A model generated the notes under the pieces. It made no database searches and was not told where the DNA came from. It saw only the letters and a program-made list of their open reading frames with translations. A DNA stretch of 64,000 bases from Hazenella coriacea (GTDB lineage: Bacteria > Bacillota > Bacilli > Thermoactinomycetales > Thermoactinomycetaceae): NCBI RefSeq assembly GCF_004341825.1, contig NZ_SMAG01000001.1, positions 434,001-498,000 of the forward strand, written 5' to 3'. Positions 1 through 8,997 of this stretch are shown piece by piece. The translations under genes were made by a program, and so were the position numbers. Numbering within the stretch: the first letter of the stretch is position 1; every line of letters starts with the position of its first letter.

Positions 1-336
1 GGAACTGGATTAATCATCTATTTTTCGATTGCACAAATGATTCTACACATTTGACATTAATGGTCTTGAGGCAATAACAATTCATCAATTATTTTTGCAA
101 AAGAGTGGAGAATTTTCTTCACTCTTTCTTCATAATTAAAGGATTTCATATGCAAAAAGTAGAATAATTGAGTAACGCCTATTTATTCCCTTTCCCTCAT
201 TTTCTAAAACCTCTTTTATAATATATTTTCAGAACAGACAAAACAGTCGACCAATTGAGGCGTTACCTTATCGATCGAAAGGAGGAACATCTGCTAGATC
301 ACCGTATAACATAACATCAGAAAGGGGTTTTCGTTC
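1..336. other. Intergenic leader before carboxypeptidase gene
   Basis: No gene is visible. A TATAAT hexamer lies at 217-222, but no good -35 box stands in front of it, so a promoter there is only possible. A strong Shine-Dalgarno-like AAAGGAGG near 280 is not followed by a usable start codon. The block ends with the AAAGGGG ribosome binding site of the carboxypeptidase gene. Confidence 0.4.
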
Positions 337-1620
337 TTGCGAAAAAATAAATGGTTCATCGGCAGTCTGATCTCACTGCTCGTCTTGGGATTAATCCCCT
401 TTGCCGTATTCGCTCAACCCAATGCTAAACAAACGCAAGATCCACTAACACTGTACCGAATTCCAAATGTCAAAACAAAGGAAGTTCGCTCAGAAATTGC
501 ACGTACAGGGGTCTCGATTGAAGAAGTTGGATCCGATTATGTCATGATCACAGCTTCTCCCTCAGAAATGCTCCATCTAAAGAAACTAGGTTTCAATCCT
601 CAAGCTGACCTATCTATGCGTCCTCAAGACTTTCCAGGTTATGACTCAGACTACCATAACTACAATGAAATGGTCGCAAAGATTGATCAAGTTGTAGCTG
701 CATATCCCTCAATTGCTAAAAAGTTTAGTATCGGAAAGTCCCATGAAAATCGCGAACTATGGGCAGTAAAGATCAGTGATAATGTGCAAGTAGATGAAAA
801 TGAACCTGAAGTTCTCTATGTCTCCCTCCATCACGCTCGTGAACACCTAACAGTAGAAATGGCACTATACCTCCTCAACACTCTAACAAGCCAATACGGG
901 TCGGATACCCGAATCACTAATATTGTGAATAACCGTGAAATATTTATCGTATTCAACATCAATCCTGACGGTGGTGAGTATGATATCTCTACAGGCAGTT
1001 ACAAATATTGGAGAAAAAATCGTCAGCAAAATAGTGGATCTAGCTATATTGGTACAGATCTCAATCGAAACTATGGTTATAAATGGGGATGTTGTGGCGG
1101 CTCAAGTGGAAGTCCATCCAGTGAAACCTATCGAGGGGCTTCTGCATTCTCTGCACCTGAAACTGCACGGATGCGAGACTTTATCAATAGTCGTGTCGTC
1201 AATGGAAAGCAACAAATTAAAGCTTTAATCTCCTTCCACACCTACAGCGAATTAATCCTTTGGCCCTACGGATACACTTATGCAGATACCCCCAGTGATA
1301 TGAGCGTTGACGATAACCAAGTCTTTAAAACTATGGCTCAACGTATGGCTCAAACCAATAACTATACCCCCCAACAATCGAGTGATCTCTATATCACAGA
1401 TGGGGATATGATGGACTGGGCTTATGGTGCACACAAAATATTCGCTTTCACCTTCGAAATGTATCCCAAAACATCAAATCCTGGTTTTTACCCACCTGCC
1501 AGCCGGATTGCTACTGAAACCGCACGTAACCGTGAAGCAGTCCTATATCTAGCTGAACAAGCTGACTGTCCATATCGTTCCATCGGAAAAGAAGGCATTT
1601 ACTGTAGTCCAAATAATTAG
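337..1620 (+). CDS. Secreted zinc carboxypeptidase, M14 family (carboxypeptidase T-like)
   Basis: Extracellular metallo-carboxypeptidase that removes C-terminal residues from peptides. The start is TTG, about 10 nt after AAAGGGG. Residues 1-26 are a signal peptide ending in AFA-like residues, about 27-99 are a propeptide, and the catalytic domain runs from about 100. H166 and E169 (HxxE) are zinc ligands. DLNRNY carries the substrate-binding Asn/Arg, ISFHTYSE gives the third zinc ligand, and FTFEMYP holds the catalytic Glu. The mature sequence is strikingly close to what I recall of Thermoactinomyces vulgaris carboxypeptidase T, including a CCGG-containing loop and the [10 protein letters not shown] segment. 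It is convergent with the thermitase-like protease and shares a bidirectional terminator with it. Confidence 0.93.
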   Translation: MRKNKWFIGSLISLLVLGLIPFAVFAQPNAKQTQDPLTLYRIPNVKTKEVRSEIARTGVSIEEVGSDYVMITASPSEMLHLKKLGFNPQADLSMRPQDFPGYDSDYHNYNEMVAKIDQVVAAYPSIAKKFSIGKSHENRELWAVKISDNVQVDENEPEVLYVSLHHAREHLTVEMALYLLNTLTSQYGSDTRITNIVNNREIFIVFNINPDGGEYDISTGSYKYWRKNRQQNSGSSYIGTDLNRNYGYKWGCCGGSSGSPSSETYRGASAFSAPETARMRDFINSRVVNGKQQIKALISFHTYSELILWPYGYTYADTPSDMSVDDNQVFKTMAQRMAQTNNYTPQQSSDLYITDGDMMDWAYGAHKIFAFTFEMYPKTSNPGFYPPASRIATETARNREAVLYLAEQADCPYRSIGKEGIYCSPNN

Positions 1621-1632
1621 CAAAGAAGAAGA

Positions 1633-1745
1633 GAAGTCCGCTCCCCCCTTCGATGGAAGAGGCAAAAGCTATCAAAGAAGCTCTATGAAGAGTTGCCTCT
1701 TCTTCCCCTCATCGAAGGATCCCCTCCGGAACAACGATCCGACGG
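1633..1745 (+). repeat. Family-1 dispersed repeat, copy A (hairpin half)
   Basis: A long imperfect hairpin downstream of the carboxypeptidase gene. The outer stem pairs 1647-1655 (CCTTCGATG) with 1710-1718 (CATCGAAGG). The inner stem pairs 1656-1665 (GAAGAGGCAA) with 1693-1702 (TTGCCTCTTC). A 7-nt bulge lies at 1703-1709. The lead-in GAAGTCCGCTC and the trailing stem recur at 11.06, 12.86, 44.22 and, inverted, 47.36 kb. No T-run follows, so it is not a simple intrinsic terminator. Confidence 0.65.
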
Positions 1746-1803
1746 GATTCGGATTCATATGTGACTTAAATCACGTGACTTTGCTCAAATCAAGTAGCTA
1801 AAC

Positions 1804-1850
1804 TAAAAGGTAAGCCCATCTAAAGAGATCTAAATGGGCTTACCTTTTTA
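1804..1850. terminator. Bidirectional intrinsic terminator
   Basis: TAAAAGGTAAGCCCAT pairs with ATGGGCTTACCTTTTA, a 16-bp perfect stem with A/T tracts on both sides. It lies between the convergent carboxypeptidase and subtilase genes and can serve both. Confidence 0.9.
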
Positions 1851-1895
1851 CTTGAACCAATCGACTCATCATTCATTGGAGCTCGTTTAATACAA

Positions 1896-3092
1896 CTACT
1901 CTTGTAATCCTAAAACTTTCTTAACAGCTTGATCAGCATTTACTCTTCCTTTTGTCCAATATGTACCGGTTCCCTCGATCGGGTCAGCAGTACTTTCCAT
2001 TGTTTGACGAATTTCTTTATTGTTAAGACCTAGTGAAGAGAGAAGTGCAGCTACACCAGAAACATGCGGAGCCGCCATAGAGGTTCCACTGATTGGATAG
2101 TATTGACTTCCGATTACTGTAGATCCAATCTCCACTCCAGGTGCTGCAAGATCTACCCAAGATCCATGATTAGAAAAGTCTGCTTTGATATCATTGGGGT
2201 CTGTTGCACCAACTGCAATCGCTTTCGGATAATAAGCAGGATAGTGGGGTTGACTCCACCCTAAGTTTCCAGCAGAAGCGACTACAACTACTCCATGTTT
2301 CCAAGCATAATTCACAGCTGCCTCCATGACTAGGGATGGCTTCTCTACACCCAAGCTTAAGTTGATCACTTTAGCTCCTTTGTGTACAGCTAAAACAATC
2401 GCTGCGGCAACATGATAGTTCTTGCCTTTCTCCGTCGGATCTAACACACGGATCGGCAAGATTTTAGCTTCAGGAGCTACTCCAGCGATACCGATTCCAT
2501 TGTTTGTAGTTGCAGCAATGATTCCAGCCACATGTGTTCCATGTCCACCAGAAGGACCTGGTTCATCATTAGGATCAAAATCCCCATCCACAAAGTCAAA
2601 CCCTGGTAAAACTTTTCCAGCTAAATCTGGATGATCAGCCTGAATACCAGTATCAATGACTGCAACAATCACATCTTTCCCTCTAACATGATCCCAAGCC
2701 TCAGGAGCTTTTATTTTTTGGGGACCATACTGATAGGGTAAGAAAAAAGGATCATTGGGAATCCATGCTCCTTCTACTTTTATATTGGGTTCAACATACT
2801 CTACATCAGGAAGATATTGAAACTCTCCTAGAGCTTTTTCAGCCGACAAACCTTTCATGCTGATCACATCAAACCCAAGTTCATCATTTTGAAAAACCAC
2901 TTCAGCTTTTTTATCAGCATATACTTTTTGTTTTTCGGCTAAAGTGATATGATCTTTGAATTTTACAATAATTTCACCGCCTTCAACGATTGATGAAATA
3001 GTTTGTGGTGTTGCTTCAACTTTTAATACATTGAACAGCAGAAGTGATAACGAGAGAGAAAACACAGTCAACATTGAGATAATTTTCTTCAT
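1896..3092 (-). CDS. Secreted subtilisin-like serine protease (thermitase-like, S8)
   Basis: Extracellular endopeptidase. I start it at the ATG at 3092 (MKKIIS), preceded by GGAG at 5 nt. The open frame reaches 3176, but that N-terminus has no signal-peptide logic. Residues 1-27 are a signal peptide and about 30-108 an I9-type propeptide (EIIVKFK, VEYVEPN). The catalytic domain follows: D147 (VIDTG), H184 (GHGTH) and S338 (GTSMAAPH). The segments PNDPFF..QYGPQKI.AP.AW and GTGTYW.KGRVNA match thermitase of Thermoactinomyces as I remember it, which supports the family placement of the host. The mature domain is about 285 residues, normal for thermitases. A family-2 repeat lies about 140 nt upstream in the sense direction. 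Confidence 0.93.
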   Translation of the reverse strand: MKKIISMLTVFSLSLSLLLFNVLKVEATPQTISSIVEGGEIIVKFKDHITLAEKQKVYADKKAEVVFQNDELGFDVISMKGLSAEKALGEFQYLPDVEYVEPNIKVEGAWIPNDPFFLPYQYGPQKIKAPEAWDHVRGKDVIVAVIDTGIQADHPDLAGKVLPGFDFVDGDFDPNDEPGPSGGHGTHVAGIIAATTNNGIGIAGVAPEAKILPIRVLDPTEKGKNYHVAAAIVLAVHKGAKVINLSLGVEKPSLVMEAAVNYAWKHGVVVVASAGNLGWSQPHYPAYYPKAIAVGATDPNDIKADFSNHGSWVDLAAPGVEIGSTVIGSQYYPISGTSMAAPHVSGVAALLSSLGLNNKEIRQTMESTADPIEGTGTYWTKGRVNADQAVKKVLGLQE

Positions 3093-3231
3093 ATACACAC
3101 TCCATTTACAGATTTTATAATTGACTAAATTTCGGAACATATTATTAATTAGATTAATATAAATTAAATCCTGCATGATTTCTTACTTTTTATATAAAAT
3201 ATTCTATATTAAACATATATTGATCAAACTC

Positions 3232-3295
3232 ATCGAGTTGATGTTTCTGTGCCTCTCTCGGGTCATGTTTGCAAAAGTCGTACACTAGAGAAACA
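3232..3295 (-). repeat. Family-2 dispersed leader-like element, copy H
   Basis: Read on the minus strand, it begins GTTTCTCTAGTGTACGACTT, then TTGC, and ends around CAGAAACATCAACTCGATGA. It shares the core ACGACTTTTGC and the closing GTTTCT/AGAAAC arms with copies at 44061-44130 (-) and 37780-37842 (+). It lies upstream of the protease gene, reading toward it. Confidence 0.5.
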
Positions 3296-3374
3296 TCTCT
3301 TCTTCTTAGTCAATTTGATTGAAAAATATTCCTAGTTATTTCAATCATTTTTGCTCAACTTAGAAAAATAATTA

Positions 3375-4031
3375 TTAATCAGTTCCATTGATCAAAAAAC
3401 AAACACGAGTTTTCTTTATCCAACTCGTGTTTTCTCCGTTTTTATTTTTCTGTGCATCATTCAGTTCACGTTCAAAAACAGCAGATCCCTCATGTTCAAC
3501 AATTTCGACCTTTGAACGGCTTCCATCCTTGCTGATGATCACAAATACATCTGCCATCAGACCTTCATCATAATGAACTTTATATTTTTTGATGGTTTCG
3601 ATTTGACTTAAGGGAATTGAAGTGATATTTCCTCTTGTATCATAAATGAGTCGTTCATTCGTGAGAATACAGATTTCTGATTGGTCATCCCATTTATCAT
3701 AATAAATGATTAGACTTTCTGAGCCATTTAAGTACTTCTTCTTTTGGATGTGATCAAGCTCACTTTGTTCTAATTCATTTTCCATTTTAACATTTGTAAT
3801 AATCCCTTCTTCTTCATAATTTGTCTCATCCCCTTCAAGTGTCGCTTCAGTACTAAAAAGAGCACTAGGATCAGAGGTTAATTCCTCAAATAGGAATACA
3901 AGTCCAATAATTACGGCTACAAGAAATAAAAAGACAAATAACCCCACTATAATCCATACCGGTGTATAACTCTTTTTAGGGGGTTCTGGTGAAGCAGGGG
4001 GTGAATTTTGAAAAGGTATATTCGTATTCAA
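3375..4031 (-). CDS. Membrane-anchored protein with PH-like domain (paralogue of next gene)
   Basis: A 218-residue protein of unknown role. Residues 1-22 are Pro-rich and cytoplasmic. One transmembrane helix lies at about 25-49 (VWIIVGLFVFLFLVAVIIG), then an acidic linker. The C-terminal domain has the pattern LNGSE..IIYY....LTNERLIYD..G.I..IPLSQIE.IKKY, which resembles bacterial PH-like domains (the TdqRiiY type). The neighbouring 4053-4544 product has the same plan and motif order, so the two are tandem paralogues 21 bp apart, probably one operon. The function is unassigned; membrane stress sensing or scaffolding would be a guess. Confidence 0.75.
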   Translation of the reverse strand: MNTNIPFQNSPPASPEPPKKSYTPVWIIVGLFVFLFLVAVIIGLVFLFEELTSDPSALFSTEATLEGDETNYEEEGIITNVKMENELEQSELDHIQKKKYLNGSESLIIYYDKWDDQSEICILTNERLIYDTRGNITSIPLSQIETIKKYKVHYDEGLMADVFVIISKDGSRSKVEIVEHEGSAVFERELNDAQKNKNGENTSWIKKTRVCFLINGTD

Positions 4032-4052
4032 ATAACTCTCGATCCCTTCACT

Positions 4053-4544
4053 CTATGGTTTGTTGATGAGTCCTTTGATTTCTCCCTCTAACACATCTCG
4101 TCCTTCTTCTAATGATACCTCGACCTCTATCACTTCTCCTTTCGTTCCTAGGATCGTTACCATTTCAGATTGCACACGAAACTCTTTAATTTGCTCAAGA
4201 GGGAATTCCGTTAGCCCCCCAAACGATTCGTAAACAATCCGTTGATCAGTAACAACTAATGTTTCATCCAAACCTCTACTATAATATAAGTGTAGTTGTT
4301 CCTCTTCAGAGAGGAGTTTCCCATCCTTTAAATACTGAATGGTTTCTAAATCCAATTCATTATACATCTTAACTCCTTCACCTTCAGCAAAGAATAGTAA
4401 GGATCCTATAAGGAGAATAGGCACTAAAGTAAAAATGAACACAATAAATCCCACCACACTCAAACAGCCACAACCACCTCCTACGAGCCATGGTAAAGCA
4501 TTTGAAGTGGATGTTTGTGGTGGGGGATTTTGGAAATGCTCCAT
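4053..4544 (-). CDS. Membrane-anchored protein with PH-like domain
   Basis: A 163-residue protein with a Pro/Ser-rich N-terminus, a Gly-Cys-Gly-Cys turn and a hydrophobic stretch at about residues 19-52 that forms one or two membrane passes. The cytoplasmic domain reads YLKDGKLLSEEEQLHLYYSR....VVTDQRIVYES.GGLTEFPLEQIKEF, a bacterial PH-like fold signature. It is paired with the longer paralogue at 3375-4031. The start ATG at 4544 has only a weak ribosome site (GGTGATGGA). No named family is claimed. Confidence 0.75.
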   Translation of the reverse strand: MEHFQNPPPQTSTSNALPWLVGGGCGCLSVVGFIVFIFTLVPILLIGSLLFFAEGEGVKMYNELDLETIQYLKDGKLLSEEEQLHLYYSRGLDETLVVTDQRIVYESFGGLTEFPLEQIKEFRVQSEMVTILGTKGEVIEVEVSLEEGRDVLEGEIKGLINKP

Positions 4545-4603
4545 TCCATCACCAATCCTTTATCTGATGATTTATCATTCGTAGTGAAGCTCAATTTTAC
4601 TAC

Positions 4604-4762
4604 TTATTTCAGTCTCTTTTTTAAAATAAGAATAAGCACGAGGGTGATGATTACAAACCAAAAAAGCAACACAAGGCTTAACTTCAACAATTTCCCTATG
4701 CTAATTAGCAATATCACAATAAAAATAATTGATAGTGGCATTATTCTCTTCAACCCAAACAC
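4604..4762 (-). CDS. Small two-helix membrane protein (52 aa)
   Basis: A short frame on the minus strand encodes about 49-52 residues: GTG at 4762 or TTG at 4753 to TAA at 4604. A lysine/arginine near the start is followed by MPLSIIFIVILLISIG, the turn KLLKLS, then LVLLFWFVIITLVLILIL and a basic tail KKRLK. Two hydrophobic helices separated by a short basic loop and a positive tail are unlikely by chance. GGAG stands upstream at suitable spacing. The function is unknown. It may belong with the PH-domain membrane proteins next to it. Confidence 0.5.
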   Translation of the reverse strand: MFGLKRIMPLSIIFIVILLISIGKLLKLSLVLLFWFVIITLVLILILKKRLK

Positions 4763-4864
4763 TCCATCCCATGGCCGTTATTCCCCAGGAAATATACGGT
4801 GGTCAGTGCACACTGATGTTTGATCTATGATTTTCTTAACATCCATGGATCAAACATCATTTAA

Positions 4865-5158
4865 TCATTCTTGGATAAAATACTCTTTAAACTTAATATC
4901 GCTTTTCACAGGAGAAAAAGGAATCACTTCATACTCACCTACTTGATTGATGTAGTATGGATCATGAGTGATAATTTCCTGTGCCTCTTCCTCTGTCTGT
5001 ACATTCATCAATATTACTCCACCTGTTAGATCCTTCATAGGCCCTGAAACAATGAGCTTTTTCTGTTGGTACAATCCCTCTAAATAATCACGATGTGCTT
5101 GTACATAATTTTGAACTTCTTCATATGGAAGCTTATAGTGAATAAGAACCAAAAACAT
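4865..5158 (-). CDS. YciI-like (YCII domain) protein
   Basis: A 97-residue ferredoxin-like-fold protein. It has the family's usual features: MFLVLIHY at the start, a conserved H in the AHRDYLEGLYQQ helix, SGPM, and a D in ITHDPYY before the final strand. This domain is found alone or fused to other enzymes, and its exact reaction is not settled in most bacteria. The start has a strong AAAGGAG. It stands alone, with no operon partner in tight spacing. Confidence 0.85.
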   Translation of the reverse strand: MFLVLIHYKLPYEEVQNYVQAHRDYLEGLYQQKKLIVSGPMKDLTGGVILMNVQTEEEAQEIITHDPYYINQVGEYEVIPFSPVKSDIKFKEYFIQE

Positions 5159-5231
5159 TATTTTTCTCTCCTTTAAACCTCTATATATTACATGATTACC
5201 TTTCTTATCTTAACCCACTTTTATAATTTTT

Positions 5232-5786
5232 CTACCTTTCCAACTGTAATGGTTGCCATTCAGACCGTAACAATCCATATAAAACCATATCATACCGTTC
5301 TCCATCTCTTTGCAAAAATTGCCTAAAAACACCTTCCTTTCGAAATCCTAAACGTTCATATAAGCGAATGGCTGGTCGATTATAGGAGAATACTGTTAAT
5401 TGAATCCGATATAAGTTCAACTCAGAAAAAGCATACTGTAAGGCCAATATCATTGCCTCTTTCCCAAATCCTTTACCACGGTCATCTTGATCTCCAATCG
5501 CAATAGACAACCAACCTACCTGATGTGGCCATAAAATCCCGTCAATCTCTAAAAATCCTATACACCGATCATCCTGTAGTAAACGAATCGCCAATAAAAC
5601 CCCGTGAGGGTTATTTTGAGCGTTTTCTAACCATTTCTCTAATTGCTTTTTTGTTTTCGGCACTGCTATTTCTGCATTATAAATTCGCAAAAACTGATCA
5701 TTCTCATACCACTTGGCAATCAAGGATAGATCCTCTTCTGTGACAGAGCTTAACCGTACCTGTTTACCTTTAAATAATGGATTCAT
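5232..5786 (-). CDS. GNAT N-acetyltransferase (RimJ/RimL-like)
   Basis: A 184-residue acetyl-CoA-dependent acyltransferase. Motif A is DQDDRGKGFGKEAMILAL (Q/RxxGxG/A binding acetyl-CoA pyrophosphate). It is followed by NLYRIQLTVFSYNRPAIRLYERLGFRKEG, typical of the ribosomal-protein or small-molecule branch. The substrate cannot be told. It starts at the ATG at 5786 after GAGGAG and diverges from the Nudix gene, with the two 5' ends only about 30 bp apart, so their promoters must overlap. Confidence 0.88.
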   Translation of the reverse strand: MNPLFKGKQVRLSSVTEEDLSLIAKWYENDQFLRIYNAEIAVPKTKKQLEKWLENAQNNPHGVLLAIRLLQDDRCIGFLEIDGILWPHQVGWLSIAIGDQDDRGKGFGKEAMILALQYAFSELNLYRIQLTVFSYNRPAIRLYERLGFRKEGVFRQFLQRDGERYDMVLYGLLRSEWQPLQLER

Positions 5787-5818
5787 TCCAACTCTCCTCT
5801 AAAGAAAAGGTGATCATC

Positions 5819-6214
5819 ATGAAAAAAATAGATGTAGTTGGGGCTGTGATTCGTAATGCATCCAATCAAATATTGTGTGCACAGCGATCTCCAAAGATGT
5901 CCTTACCTAATCATTGGGAATTTCCAGGTGGTAAAATCAAGCAAGGTGAGACACCTCAAGAAGCATTGGTACGTGAAATTCAAGAAGAACTTGGCTGTAA
6001 AATCGAGGTATACCAACTGATTACAGAAACAAAATATAGGTATCCAGAATCAGAAGTACTTCTATACACCTTTGAGACATCCATCATCAAGGGGACTCCT
6101 AAGCCTAAAGAACATTCAGAAATCCGTTGGGTTAATAGTAATGACTTACTAAATCTGAACTGGTCGCCTGCAGATCTTCCAACCGTAGACAAACTAATAG
6201 AAACGAAAGTTTAG
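5819..6214 (+). CDS. Nudix hydrolase, MutT/8-oxo-dGTPase-like
   Basis: A 131-residue (deoxy)nucleoside triphosphate pyrophosphohydrolase. The Nudix box is complete: GGKIKQGETPQEALVREIQEELG. The preceding LPNHWEFPGGK is typical of MutT-type enzymes that sanitise oxidised nucleotides. I choose ATG 5819 (MKKIDVVG) after AAAGGTG. The longer frame from 5777 would overlap the divergent acetyltransferase start and adds residues unlike the family. Confidence 0.9.
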   Translation: MKKIDVVGAVIRNASNQILCAQRSPKMSLPNHWEFPGGKIKQGETPQEALVREIQEELGCKIEVYQLITETKYRYPESEVLLYTFETSIIKGTPKPKEHSEIRWVNSNDLLNLNWSPADLPTVDKLIETKV

Positions 6215-6337
6215 AAAATGGCAGGAAAACCTCATGGTAAAATGAGTAGGAATGTGGAACGGATTAACTAGAAATCCTCCTTGTAACACTTTACAAAGCA
6301 ACGTATACTTAGGGTACATCAAAGGGGGATATCATTC

Positions 6338-7186
6338 ATGTTTAAGATCGCAATTATTACTGACAGTTCTTGTGACTTACCATCAGATCTCATTGATCGG
6401 TTTAATATAAAAGTGGTTCCACTGCGTATTAACTATCGAGATCAAGAATATCGTGACAGATTTGACATCACACCTGAAGAGGTTTACAACCGATTAGAAG
6501 AAGAAATCCCCAAAACATCGATGCCCGCACCTGAAGATATGATTCAAACTTTTCAACAATTACAAGACGAAGGATATACTCATTGCTTAGTAATCACTCT
6601 TTCATCTGGCTTAAGTGGCACTTATAATGCGTTCCGTCTTATTGCTCAAGATTTTGATATGAAAATTGACATCATTGATTCCAAAGGGCTTTCATGGGTT
6701 TTAGGTTTTCTTGTTCTAGAAGCTGCTAAAATGATTCAGGATAAAATTGATTACCAAGATATTGTGCAGAAAATTGAACAAGCCAAAGAACGTGTCAAAG
6801 GATACTTTATTGTTGATACCTTAGACTATTTAAAAGAGGGTGGGCGAATTGGAAAAGTAACTGCCACTCTTGGTTCTCTTCTAAATCTAAAGCCAATTAT
6901 CTCTATTGATAATGAAGGGAAGTACTTCCCAACTGCTGTCGGAAGAGGTAAAAAGCAAGCCATAAAAAAAATGGTGGAACCTGTATTAAAACAGATTGAA
7001 TCAACAAAAGCAAGTATTGCAGTCTTACATGGTCGCGCTGAAAAAGAAGCAGAAGCAATCCTTGAACGTTTCCAAGGTTTAGAAAATGTAGTTGAATTAT
7101 ATTTAAGTAACATCAGCCCAGCACTTGTCGTACACACGGGGCCTGGTCTTGTCGGTTTAGTAGTAAATCCTGTAGACAATGATTAA
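6338..7186 (+). CDS. DegV family fatty-acid-binding protein
   Basis: A 282-residue lipid-binding protein. The DegV signature is present throughout: ITDSSCDLP at the N-terminus, KTSMP, ITLSSGLSGTYN, then the C-terminal domain with FIVDTLDYLKEGGRIG and the ending VHTGPGLVGLVV. The family binds a single fatty acid between its two domains, and some members supply exogenous fatty acids to FakA kinase. The start follows AAAGGGGG. A hairpin terminator follows the stop. Confidence 0.95.
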   Translation: MFKIAIITDSSCDLPSDLIDRFNIKVVPLRINYRDQEYRDRFDITPEEVYNRLEEEIPKTSMPAPEDMIQTFQQLQDEGYTHCLVITLSSGLSGTYNAFRLIAQDFDMKIDIIDSKGLSWVLGFLVLEAAKMIQDKIDYQDIVQKIEQAKERVKGYFIVDTLDYLKEGGRIGKVTATLGSLLNLKPIISIDNEGKYFPTAVGRGKKQAIKKMVEPVLKQIESTKASIAVLHGRAEKEAEAILERFQGLENVVELYLSNISPALVVHTGPGLVGLVVNPVDND

Positions 7187-7210
7187 TTTCATACTTTCTA
7201 TTTTTAAAAA

Positions 7211-7263
7211 AAGGGAACCCTTTTCTGCTCTTTATAAACCGAGTAGAAATATAAGGTTCCCAT
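7211..7263. terminator. Intrinsic terminator between convergent genes
   Basis: GGGAACCCTT (7213-7222) pairs with AAGGTTCCC (7253-7261) around a 30-nt loop, with an A-rich left flank. It serves degV (+) and probably the ABC exporter (-). Confidence 0.7.
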
Positions 7264-7281
7264 TTAACAATTTAGGCGCAG

Positions 7282-8997
7282 TTATTTTAATAACTCTTGA
7301 TAGGTCAAGCTTAATGTCTCATAATCTCCTCTTGCAATCACTTTTCCTTCTTCTAGAATAAGGATTTCATCGGCTCGTTGAAGGACAGCTGGTCGGTGTG
7401 AGACAACCAGACAAGTAGCTCCCTCCGTCTGAAACAATCGCTCCCATAATTGCTGCTCTGTTTTCACATCCAACGCGCTAGATAAATCATCAATCACCCA
7501 GATCTCAGCCTCTCGCATAAACATTCGTGCAGCTGCAGCCCTCTGGATTTGACCACCCGAGAGACGAACACCCTGAGTTCCAACCCATGTTTCCAAGCCG
7601 TGATCTAATTGCTCTACATCATGTTGAAGTACAGCCATCTCTACAGATTGGTTTAAGTTTGCTTCATCCTCAGGTACACCTAGTAAAATATTCTCCTTTA
7701 ATGGATCACTAAATAGTTGTGGCACTTGAGGTGTATACGCACAACGGGGAGGAACTAAAAATCGATGCGGTTCTTCTACACGCTCCCCATTCCAAAGAAT
7801 CTCTCCAGACTCTTTAGGTAACTGACCTAATAAGGTACGTAAAAGTGTTGATTTCCCAGAGCCAATCTTACCTGTGATCGCAACTAAAGTACCTTTTTTC
7901 ACTGTACAATCAATTCCCTCAATCCCTTTACCTGTTTCAGGATGCCGATAAGTAAGACCTCGAACTTCTAAATGTTCTAATGGCTTGTTGTCCAAGGTTG
8001 GCACTGGGGCTCCTTCACTTATTTTCTTCTCCTGTTCCTCCATTAACACCTCAACACTTTGATCTCCCAAAAGAGCTTCTAATCGTCGAAAAGAAACATC
8101 AGCTTGTTTTTGCCATGCCATCATTCTTCCGAGAAAGCTCATCAAGTTTGTTAACATCCCTAAATAAAAAATAAATAAGGACAAATCTCCTAGTGAAAAC
8201 GTACCGTCTTGAATGGATTCAGCTCCAAATAACAAAATGAGTGCTGTAACCAGACTCACTGTGTAACTGAAAAGAGAGGTTAACAATTCACCCATATAAC
8301 GGTCCTTAACCATCCACTTTCTTCTTTCTTCACTTAATTGTTGTAATCGCTCAACCATCTTATTTTCTGCTTGGTTTGCCTTAATCACTTGAACAGAATT
8401 AAAGACATCCCCTAGAAAACGAGTGACTTGACTTGTCGCTTGGCTACTTTTTTGCCGTGTACCTTCCACTTTTCTTTTCAACTTATTGGCCATTAAGAAA
8501 ACGATCAATAGAGGAATCACTACTACAAGTGTAAGTTTGGCATGGATAAAAAACATAATGGCAAGCGAAATGAAAACATAAACAGGTTTAAAAAAGAGAT
8601 CTGTCGTAAAACTAACGAAATTTGAGATTTCGTTTACATCATCGCGAAACCGACTCAACGCTTCCCCAGCATGAATCCGATCATTAGGATGATTGAGAAG
8701 ATAAGCAAATAAATTTTTTCGCAGCAAGGTTGCGACTTGAATGCGGATAGTAAAATCATAGAAAAAACCGAGAACTAAAGAAACCACTTCAACCAAAGAA
8801 ACACCAATCAATAAAGCAATCCACCCATATGGACTAAACAAAGATGCCTGTGGATCTGCTAGGGCATCAAAAAACTCCCGAATCACTAAACCCATCATTA
8901 AAGGGACTGCAAAAACAGTGCCCCAGATCACTAATGACAACACATACAGTTTTCGTTGTGGACCCACCAACCGATTAACATAAGCCAAAGTTTTCAA
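7282..8997 (-). CDS. ABC exporter half-transporter (degenerate-site subunit)
   Basis: A 571-residue type I (type IV-fold) exporter half with an N-terminal membrane domain (about 1-310) and C-terminal ATPase. Walker A is GKIGSGKST, the Q-loop is TPQVPQ, the signature is the canonical LSGGQIQ and the H-loop is VVSHRP. Walker B reads IWVIDDLSSALD, with Asp where the catalytic Glu should be. Its start overlaps the partner gene's stop by 4 bp. Such an Asp in one subunit plus an altered signature in the other is the hallmark of heterodimeric exporters like BmrCD or TM287/288. The substrate is unknown; drug or lipid efflux is the usual role. Confidence 0.9.
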   Translation of the reverse strand: MKTLAYVNRLVGPQRKLYVLSLVIWGTVFAVPLMMGLVIREFFDALADPQASLFSPYGWIALLIGVSLVEVVSLVLGFFYDFTIRIQVATLLRKNLFAYLLNHPNDRIHAGEALSRFRDDVNEISNFVSFTTDLFFKPVYVFISLAIMFFIHAKLTLVVVIPLLIVFLMANKLKRKVEGTRQKSSQATSQVTRFLGDVFNSVQVIKANQAENKMVERLQQLSEERRKWMVKDRYMGELLTSLFSYTVSLVTALILLFGAESIQDGTFSLGDLSLFIFYLGMLTNLMSFLGRMMAWQKQADVSFRRLEALLGDQSVEVLMEEQEKKISEGAPVPTLDNKPLEHLEVRGLTYRHPETGKGIEGIDCTVKKGTLVAITGKIGSGKSTLLRTLLGQLPKESGEILWNGERVEEPHRFLVPPRCAYTPQVPQLFSDPLKENILLGVPEDEANLNQSVEMAVLQHDVEQLDHGLETWVGTQGVRLSGGQIQRAAAARMFMREAEIWVIDDLSSALDVKTEQQLWERLFQTEGATCLVVSHRPAVLQRADEILILEEGKVIARGDYETLSLTYQELLK

